DNA from: Chrysomallon squamiferum
Taxonomy: Eukaryota; Mollusca; Gastropoda; Neomphalida; Peltospiridae
Assembly: GCA_012295275.1 (NCBI GenBank)
Contig: CM022667.1
Location: 8,142,538 to 8,206,537, forward strand
Reading direction: 5' to 3'
DNA: 64,000 nt
Shown here: in pieces, positions 55,701-64,000 of the stretch
Layout of the letters: every line of letters starts with the position of its first letter
How positions within the stretch are numbered: the first letter of the stretch is position 1
Notes under the pieces: generated by a model
What the model saw: only the letters and a program-made list of their open reading frames with translations
Told to the model about the DNA's origin: nothing
The model's database searches: none
Program-made: the position numbers and the translations under genes

Positions 55701-58700
55701 ATAAGAACTCTGTATGCAAGCAGTATGTTACTGAAATACACAGTATTGTTTGAAATGTTTAGATCTATGTTTGTACCAAGAAAATTAATTTTTATTTATT
55801 TATTTATCTAAAATAATAAAGAATAATAATAATAATACTTGATGATAAAAGAAAGCTGTTTCTGATAATGTTTTATTTCTGAATGTTTCAGACTTCAAAT
55901 CAGACTGCTGGTAACCCAGTAAAAATGTTTTGCAAGCGACCTGCAGGTTAGTTTGTTTTTATCTTTGACATACTTTAATCAAAACATTTTTGTTCTGTTT
56001 TCTGTTCTGTTTAACAATCAGTGTCACATCAAACAAGAATCAGTGTGTGTATATATATATATATAATTAATATCAAACAATGTTGAAAAATAAAAATTGT
56101 TGTGTATTGTTTTCAGAATGAATATATCTACTTATTACTGATGATTTTCACTTGTTTTAATTATTACTGCATTTTTCAGACTAATGTTTTTGTACGTGTA
56201 ACATGATACAAAGTTTACTTTGTGGTCACTGCACTTGTGATAACATATAAAATAACAGTTACATATCTGTGGTCTAGATTGTGAAGATTGTTAGCTACAT
56301 TTTAAACAGTTAACCCATGAATAGAAAATCTTTTAAGTAATTTTGTTTGTGATTATTCTCAATAAGTGTGAGATTTTTGTGATTTCAGGCAGTTATATTC
56401 AGGATCCTTTGTTTGTAGCGAGTTCTCACATTCCAGACTCACAACCTCACTTCATGCCATCTCATGCTTCATCAAGACTTTTCATGCCAAGGTACAATTT
56501 TTAATCTGAATTGGTCAAACCCCAACTCTTTTATGATAAAGATTACAAACTGTTATCTGTTTTTGCAGCTTTTTTGTCAGAAGTTTATATTTCAAGTTTT
56601 ATGATTTAAAGACAGTTCTGTTTCAAACATATTTACATTTTTTACAGTGACAGAGATTTAACTCAAATTATTAGTTTTATAATTATTTTTAAAGATGGGT
56701 TCAGTTTGGTCTGGTATTTGTTACAATGTATATTAAGTGTATTTTGTTTTTAATTTGATTGCTGATAAGTAGTCACTGGAAATATTTATTTGTCTGCTTT
56801 ATTTTCTTAATAAAATATGAAACCAGCTATATAGTATTTTAAACTGAATCCTTACTACAATATTTAAACATGATTAATTTTAACGTACTAATCCAGATTT
56901 ACAACAATTTTTACCAAAACATGATTAGTTTCCATGACAGGCATTTAATCAATGGATTTAAAATTGCTATATTTTTAAATTTGTGGAGGCTAATCTATTT
57001 AATATTTACAATTTTGTATATGATTTTAGAGTTTAAATATTTAATTTAATTTTTGTTTTTGTGAAGAAGAAAATCTGCCACTGTTCCTGCTGTGTTTAGA
57101 AATACATCAACAACAACGTCGCCAAACAGTTCAACAAGTGGTAGTTCTTCCGTCACACCTCACAGGTCATCACATGGCAAGAGTGCATCGTCAAAAGACA
57201 GCACTACCTCAACACTGACACCATCTCCATCACCCACACCAGGCAAGGTATGTGAGATTTCAATACCAAGTATTTTCATTTGAATATTAGTTAGTCCACA
57301 TGTATTCTTCTCCTCACAAAATCCCAGTTCATAATGTCACAAAATTATTTCTTTGGGGATTTTGTTTTTATTTTGGTTGGGTTTACCTTTTTTTCTCAAG
57401 ATGATGATGATGATGATGATTATTATTTTTTTTTTTTTTTTTTTTATGGAGTCTTGTTTTAAAAACTGAGCCAGGCTGTGTTTTGTGAAGCTGTATTACA
57501 TACTTGTATTTATTTTTATTTTAGACTGGCGAAGAAACTGGACCAGCACTGGATTGTTTGAGAGAATCCACTCACAGTGGTTAGTTTACATTTAAATTAA
57601 AAAAATATATATTTTTATTATTTTAAACATGTTTTTATATAACAAATATAAAATATTTTAATTCTTTTCAATTTTTTACTTTATTTTTTTAATTTTATTC
57701 CAAATTACTAAAAAAAAATTTTTAATTTTTAAAACTTAAGCTGAAATTGTGTGAAATATTTTGTTGCCAGTGTAAGTTCATAAATACATTTTGCATTATG
57801 TTTCTTCAGATGAAATCTCAGGGATTCTGAAAAAGCTGTCTTTAGAGAAATATCATCCTATCTTTGAAGAGCAGGAGGTAACAACTGAAATAGATTAAAA
57901 ATTATTAATCATTTTTTTACACTGAAAAATTTCTGAAAATATTAAAAATACTTATTAAAATACAAAAACATTAAAATTATTATTTATTCTGTAGAAGTTA
58001 TTGAAAGAAATTATAGGCCATAGTTATATATATTTATTTTTTAATTTTATGAATATGTGGTAGAGAATCCAAGATAACACAATGAAGTCTAGTTATTGTA
58101 TGTCATTATCATCATTACTTAAGAGTTTGTCTATAGAAACTTAGACAAAGATAAATGTGAAGTACAAGATTTTAGACAAAGGTGTATTGTACTGTATAAA
58201 ATTAGATTATTTAAACTTCAGGTGGACATGGAAGCATTTCTCACACTGACTGATGAAGATCTCACAGAGCTGGGGATTATTCATAATGAATCTCGAAGAC
58301 AAATTCTTACTGCTATAACAGAACTGAACACTGGAAAGGTAACTTAATTAAAACAGTTGATTCCTCAATAAATTTCTCCTTCACAACTGTTGTAATTCTG
58401 AGGTTTAAAAAGCTCAGGTACATTACTGCTGCTAGAATTTTACAAAAGTTATAATAAATATGAATGAACATCCTATCTGAGTCAAACACAAATGGTTCAT
58501 ATAAATTACAAAATGACTTATTTGTGCATTTTATTCTACATCACACACTTAGAAAATGCAGTATTCTTTTTTTAGACACATTAAATTCAAACCCTGGAGT
58601 TAATTATGTATTTATATATATATATATATAATAAACATACATAAACACATATTACACATGTATAAAATTACTGGTTTGTTTCAGGGAAGAGAAAGACAGC

Positions 58701-59235
58701 AGTTTCATGACAACATGGCTACATTTCAAACCACACTAAGAGCACGAGTTACTTCAGATGGAAGTAAGTGAACTTACTTTAGAAATTATAGCAAAAAGAC
58801 ATTCTGCCTTAATCATATCTGACAAGCAAATAGCATAAATCTTTAAATGTTGTATTCAAAATAATGAATAAAGAGTTACACTGTTTTAGAAATTTCCATT
58901 GATAAATAGAAAGCATTGACAAAAAGGAAACAGAAATTTTGGTGAAAGAGACATTTATTTTCTGTTATTTTCAACATTAACATTCCTACATTAAGCATTA
59001 TTTCACAATATATTAGAGAAAAGAAAAGTTTAAATCTTAAATTTATTCAGTGTGTTTCCGAAGCAGAATTTTAAAAATTATTATAACACCTTTTATTCTT
59101 TTTATTTCATTAATTATGTAAAACTATTTTTATTGTATGTTTACAGGTTCTGACAATAACAGCAATCTGATTGGCTGGGCAATGCATGAAGATAGAGACC
59201 CTCATTTACCTTCAGCTAAATCTAGATCGTCATAG
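51452..59235 (+). CDS. ANKS6: Ankyrin repeat and SAM domain-containing protein 6
   Basis: ANKS6 is a scaffold of the inversin compartment of cilia (with NEK8 and INVS in vertebrates). Exons: 51452-52148, 52414-52458, 52771-52978, 53261-53358, 53618-53747, 54203-54233, 54659-54802, 54942-55067, 55409-55573, 55892-55946, 56389-56491, 57067-57247, 57525-57579, 57810-57877, 58222-58338, 58685-58763, 59147-59235. All phases agree, giving 796 residues (human 871). Ankyrin repeats fill roughly residues 1-340 ([32 protein letters not shown]). The linker keeps ANKS6 signatures: [43 protein letters not shown] and a serine/threonine/proline tract. A C-terminal SAM domain follows ([58 protein letters not shown]). 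ANKS3 is excluded by the linker match. The start ATG is preceded by GTCAGT, a weak context. Confidence 0.96.
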
Positions 59236-59434
59236 CAACAAGAATGACCAATCAGAAATCATGTATTTTATATCTGCCTGAAACCAAGTTCTGATTGGTT
59301 GAGTGAAAAGACACACACAAACACACACCCACACACACACATATATGTATATATATATTTGTTTTACAAAAGCAGTCTTATAAATGTAACCAATCAGATG
59401 TCAGACATGATACATTATGATGCAGTCTGATTGG
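59167..59434. repeat. Five CTGATTGG/CCAATCAG motifs of alternating orientation
   Basis: CTGATTGG occurs at 59167-59174, 59291-59298 and 59427-59434. Its complement CCAATCAG occurs at 59248-59255 and 59390-59397. They span the last ANKS6 coding exon and its 3' UTR. Confidence 0.8.
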
Positions 59435-59435
59435 T

Positions 59436-62285
59436 TGGTCCCTGCACAAAGAGAAAAAACCCATTCATTAAACATCAGTCAGAGATACATTAGAAAACTA
59501 ATTAAACATGAAACGGTGAAAAGACAAGAAAAATGAATAGAAGTTTTAATCTCTGTAATGTTAAATATGTGTGACTGACTAAACATGAAACAGTGATGGA
59601 AAGTTTTTAAATTACAGTCTGATGAATGTTTGATTAGTTTAACAAATGTTTAAAGAATGAAAAGGTAAAAAAGTCATGTTACTACAGTGTTTGCTTAATC
59701 TGAAATAATAAGAAATTTATTTTTGTTCTTGTAAATACAGAAAAAAAGTATGTAATTTAAGTTTTTGTTCTTCTTTTCAGTTTACATTATTAATTAGTTC
59801 TGTCTTGTTAGGACTTGTATGCCAGGAACTGAGGTGAATATGCCAAACACATTTTGTGAATACAAATGGTTTTTTTATTTTTTTATTTTTTTTTTAATCC
59901 CTGGATTGTTTAACAATAAAACAACTGTTGTATATGTTGATGTTTAAAACTGTTTTTTTTTTTTTTTTTTTTTTTTTAAAAGCCAATGTCATTGTCCATA
60001 TTTCAGGAAGAGTTCTTAAGGACTTCTGTTAAAATGTTATGAATCATTTTTATACAGGTAAAGGATTTTATAAAATGAAAATGAAATGTTTTGTAATCAT
60101 AGAAAATAATACTTAATATTATAATTTTAAATAATTTTAACCTGCACAAAACTTGTTGAATGTTACTTTAATATTATTATTTACAATGTATTGCACTTGT
60201 TATCTGAATGTTAATTTTACTGTACCATTCAGAATTTGTTAAATATGACTAGAATATGGAGCAGAATATTTGTCAAGTTCATTAGTGAAATATTAAGTTA
60301 TGCCAACAGTTTCAGAACTTTGCTTGGTATTGAAAGAACAATCTGCTTTAATTTATGAATTAAATTAATAAACTATGTATATTATCTGGAGCATTATAAT
60401 TAACACTATTTTCTTTACATGTGTAATATATCATGTATATTTTATAACTGATTATTGCAAAAATAAGAAATTTTTGCCTCTATCCGTCCGTGTTTAAACT
60501 TTCTAGAAATGCTTTTTGCTAAATAGTTTACATGTCCACACATTTTTGTGACATTTACAAGCATTGCGTTTTTTTAAATATATTTTTTATCACAAATAAT
60601 TTTGTACAGAATTTATTTGCTGTAGTTTATATTATTTTATGAAAATGTTTTGTTATAAAACCTAAAATACATTTTTAAACTTTGTAATGTGGTTTTGGTG
60701 CATTTAGAATTAGTATTGCAATCAAATGTCCATTTTCTAATTAAATTATTATTTGTTTTATTTAATCAAGATGCATGATTAATATAAAAATATTAATCCT
60801 GTTTTACGATACTTCTGTGAGCATTTTTAAAAATTTTATTGGTTTTTTTTAATATTATTCTTATTTTGTCTTTATTTGTAGGTAGGTGTTTAATCTTTCA
60901 TGTTGAAACATAATTTTATTTCTTAAACTAATTTATAAGCAAACCAAATGAAGAAATATTAATTAAACATTTACATTAATTAAAATAAAAAGACCTTTGC
61001 AATGGCAGCTGCAGCAGTGAGAGGAAAACCAAAAACACTCATCAAACTATTTCATTCTCATCCGTCCACACTGTAAACTGAAATGGTGATATAAACCAGT
61101 AGGAATTGTGCAATGATTGTCATTTTTCAAACAACTCAGTCTGCTTCAGAGGCAACTGGTTTGTCTCGTGTGATATATGTAATACAAACCGTATTTTATC
61201 AGACTGTGTATATATATACAAAAGATAATTTTTTTTTTGTTTATTTCATAAATTGTTACAGAGTGATGCTCATACTTTTCAGAATAAACATATAGAATTT
61301 GCATTGTTTCTTAGTTTTCATACACCATCTTATAGTTGCGTAGTTCCCATAATTTATACATCATGTTGTTGAAATGAAAACACTTATCACTAAACTAGTT
61401 CCTGAATTTTCTAGTTTGGATCAACAAAGTAAAATATATTTTAGTTAATAAATAAACAACATTACGATATAAATGCAAGTTTTCAGTTTCTGGTAAATAT
61501 AGTGTCATTCCTGGTATTAAACATTTTTAATTTATTAAAATATTTTTATTAAATTATGTTGATAGTATATGACATTCCTCAAACAGAACTATAATTTTAA
61601 TAATAATCACTGATGTTTTATAGCAAATTGCATTATGTACCATACATTCTGAATGACAGTGATGAGAGTAAGGTTATCAACATAACAAATTTGTCATTTT
61701 GTCAAAAGTATACAAAAGACATTGAAATCAGTATCATCAAATCCATTCTAATTTAAAATAAAAATGAAGCATTTTTAATATTAGGTAATTATTTATTATT
61801 TATTTATGTATACACTTGTTTGTGAAAAAAAAATAATTAAAAAATTAAAACACAAAAGAATGTAAGTAAAATAATTTATCAAAAGTCTGCAAATGTTTGA
61901 ATGTATCAGCAAATATTATAAAAACTTAATTTGGATGCACAAACAATTTGTATATCAGAAATTTTGATAATTTGACAAAAATATAATACAAGAAATTTCT
62001 GTTGATATCAATGTAAAACAAAAGGATGAAATAAAATGCTAACTGAATGATGTAGAGTTAAGGAGAGAAAAAATAAGTCTCAGCTCTGAATTTCACTTAT
62101 TATTTTTTGCTGATTTTTACATAACTGGACACTTAGGCAGATGAAGTCAGAATTATCACTTCAACCAAAACAGCGGATGACCTAAGACTGACAACACTGT
62201 CACAGTGAAATGATGCAAAAATTCTTTAACCAGTTGACTGGGGTTTTTTTTCGTACTTCCCAAATATATTTCTATCTCTTTTTTT
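59436..62285. other. Intergenic between ANKS6 and NOP10
   Basis: This is the ANKS6 3' UTR followed by AT-rich DNA with T homopolymers (for example 59952-59978) and many possible AATAAA sites, none clearly preferred. I find no exon on either strand. Confidence 0.5.
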
Positions 62286-63041
62286 TCACATGATTGGTTT
62301 TGGCTGCTGTGTCGGAAGAATTCCAAATCTCTTCTTAATTGTCACTCTGTGTCTGGAATACTTGTCATCTGGAGAAAATCTTGATGGGTGAGCAGAAAGT
62401 GTCGGCTTCCCCTCATTATCCACTTTCTAAAATGCAGAACAGTAACTAAATAATAATGACCAGCTTGAATAAAACATCCATAACAGTGAATACGTTATGA
62501 AGCAGTGGTGTAATTAACAGATAACGTTAATGCAATCTAACGAATGTTATTAATCTGTAAGTGTAAGGATGGAACTCCTTCCAATAACCGTAATACAATT
62601 ATCTCCCCTTAATGGTTCTAGAACTTCCTTTGGGACGTTTTCAGTTTCTTTACGTTTCACCTCCATGAAATAATTTAAATTTACAAATGAAATCTTTCCC
62701 GGTATCAATGAATACATGATAATCAGTGACTGGTCGTCGTACAGAATTATACGCCAGACTGCAATGACTAGGAATATTCAATATTCATAACATTACTCAT
62801 TTACTGAATTTATTCATATTCAGATATTGAAATAACGAAGACCAAGTTGAAGACCAAGTTGAAGTTAGTAAGTAACAAGTTAGTTATTTTTTCAAAGGAG
62901 AAAAACAGATGGAACAAATTTAATATTACAAATTCTTAAAATGATTTAATTATATTATCAAGAAAGAGAAAAGCTATTTAATTTCACCTTTAGTGTGTAC
63001 ACCCTATCACCATTTTCGTTCAAATAATACATGAGAAACAT
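62286..63041 (-). CDS. NOP10: H/ACA ribonucleoprotein complex subunit NOP10
   Basis: NOP10 is a core protein of H/ACA snoRNPs (with dyskerin, NHP2 and GAR1), which direct RNA pseudouridylation and join telomerase. Two exons, 62988-63041 and 62286-62426, are joined in phase 0 and encode exactly 64 residues, the usual length. The sequence begins [18 protein letters not shown] and contains [20 protein letters not shown] followed by [16 protein letters not shown]. Human NOP10 has [20 protein letters not shown] followed by KKRFKVLMTQQP. The canonical pair of start-side residues and the KKRF core are present, and nothing is truncated. The first of two close ATGs (63041) fits the family. A tRNA gene starts 182 bp upstream on the opposite strand. 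Confidence 0.97.
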
Positions 63042-63222
63042 TTTCACAGATCTTTTCCACGTTTTCCTTCTCTAGACTGATTCTATTTTTTCTGAAAGCG
63101 AAAAACGCAAAAAGCAGTCTATTATTTGCTTTCGGGAATATTCGTGTAAAGTCGTCAATGACCTAAAATAAATTCAAATCTGCCCTCTCTCTATATAGGT
63201 AAGCAGAAAGGGGATTTCCAGA
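63042..63222. promoter_or_regulatory. Interval between divergent NOP10 and tRNA-Lys
   Basis: These 181 bp must contain the NOP10 promoter and the upstream region of the tRNA gene. A TATATAGG lies at 63193-63200, about 25 bp upstream of the tRNA 5' end. Confidence 0.4.
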
Positions 63223-63295
63223 GCCCGCGTAGCTCAGTCGGTAGAGCATCAGACTTTTAATCTGAGGGTCTAGGGTTCGAGTCCCTACGTGGGCG
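63223..63295 (+). tRNA. tRNA-Lys (anticodon TTT)
   Basis: The 73-nt cloverleaf folds by eye. The acceptor stem GCCCGCG pairs with CGTGGGC (one G-U) before discriminator G. The D-arm is AGCTCAGTCGGTAGAGC (A box). The anticodon stem-loop TCAGACTTTTAATCTGA carries loop CTTTTAA with anticodon TTT. The T-arm is AGGGTTCGAGTCCCT with a B-box GGTTCGAGTCC. There is no intron and CCA is not encoded. A T5 run (63302-63306) and a longer T run after it serve as the Pol III terminator. The reverse-strand open frame across it is a shadow. Confidence 0.97.
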
Positions 63296-63301
63296 CTTTC
63301 C

Positions 63302-63319
63302 TTTTTCATTTTTTTTTTT
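63302..63319 (+). terminator. RNA polymerase III terminator of tRNA-Lys
   Basis: TTTTT starts seven bases after the tRNA 3' end and is followed by a second run of about ten T. Confidence 0.8.
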
Positions 63320-64000
63320 GTTATATCTTTAGATTTCTTTGCAGCAAATTCATAATTACCAGTTTTGACCAGATTTATTACGATTATATTACACATGTAT
63401 TTCGAGGATTTGCAGTGAAGGACAATTTCTGTATTTTCAACAAATGAACACATATCGCAGCGTATATATATATATATCGTGCTGTATATATGGATATTTC
63501 TACAGCTGTAAAATAAATATTTTATCCCATAGTCATTCAGTTTCAAATTAAACCATTAAAATTAATTTTATTTATTAACAAGCATAACATGACATCTACC
63601 TGAGATAAAAATTAGAAATGCTTAAAAGAATGGGAGACTGAGTGCAAAGGATAAAAGGAACGGATCTTCAATGTAGTTAAGTCAAATTTTTTATTAATAC
63701 ATGTTGTGTGCGAGCGCAGACACATTTATATATTTAAGTTATAAAATTAGCTTTCAAAATGAATAATGATTGTGGTGATCGTTATTAAAAATGTTCGCGT
63801 TACTTTATATAGAGAAAATCGTTTCTGCTAATGGAAATTGTATGTTGGACTTTTTTTCTTATGCAAAACTAAGGTTTACATATAATGATGTTATAATGTT
63901 AGTCATGGCATGTCGTAATAAATGTACGATTGCTATGTGTTTAATTTTAATTTTCTTATTTACTTACTTATTTATGTATTTATTATTATACAGAGTTACT
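63320..64000. other. Right-edge AT-rich sequence
   Basis: I see no gene, RNA or repeat element beyond a short TA run (63463-63477) up to the window edge. Confidence 0.45.

Noticed and set aside
63163-63546. 127-codon minus-strand open frame over the tRNA
   Set aside because: Its conserved-looking core (GTRTLDPQIKSLMLYRLSYA) is the complement of tRNA-Lys, a well-known false ORF.

Overview
The window is AT-rich animal nuclear DNA. Genes are split by many short GT-AG introns, dinucleotide, TTA and TACA microsatellites are abundant, and there is one ambiguous base (37725). The gene content (AOAH, PIP4P, POLR2C, RPRD1, AARS1, MRPL52, ANKS6, NOP10, a tRNA-Lys) is metazoan. An invertebrate is likely; a lophotrochozoan such as a mollusc is my guess, not something I can prove from this sequence. 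Gene models were built by hand by joining exons with matching splice phase and comparing with remembered family sequences.

Layout. 1-4083 (minus): the 5' half of an acyloxyacyl hydrolase gene, whose catalytic part lies off the left edge. 4680-5400: a pogo/Tigger-like element with terminal inverted repeats. 9240-14117 (minus): PIP4P (TMEM55) phosphoinositide phosphatase, 8 exons. 16972-24851 (minus): POLR2C (RPB3), 8 exons, with a plus-strand pseudokinase gene nested in intron 4 (19767-21385). 25228-29838 (plus): RPRD1, head to head with POLR2C across 376 bp. 34283-46336 (plus): cytoplasmic alanyl-tRNA synthetase, about 22 exons. 47694-51343 (minus): MRPL52, tail to tail with AARS1 and head to head with ANKS6. 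51452-59235 (plus): ANKS6, 17 exons. 62286-63041 (minus): NOP10, 2 exons. 63223-63295 (plus): tRNA-Lys(TTT).

Most genes are housekeeping genes: transcription (POLR2C, RPRD1), translation (AARS1, MRPL52, tRNA-Lys), ribosome/snoRNP assembly (NOP10), lysosomal phosphoinositide turnover (PIP4P). ANKS6 is a ciliary protein and AOAH a lipopolysaccharide-inactivating enzyme. POLR2C and RPRD1, an RNA polymerase II subunit and a polymerase CTD-binding factor, share one divergent promoter region.

The most unusual structure is tandem duplication of intron-exon junctions. In AARS1 a 44-45 bp unit holding a 3' splice site plus the start of the next exon is repeated about 11 times. In POLR2C a 95 bp unit with the exon 4 acceptor is present three times. 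A third intron end (AARS1, 41301-41471) is also repeated. Around these and elsewhere there are small reading-frame breaks (POLR2C last exon, AARS1 exons 10 and 12, MRPL52 exon 1), which are either assembly indels or real lesions.
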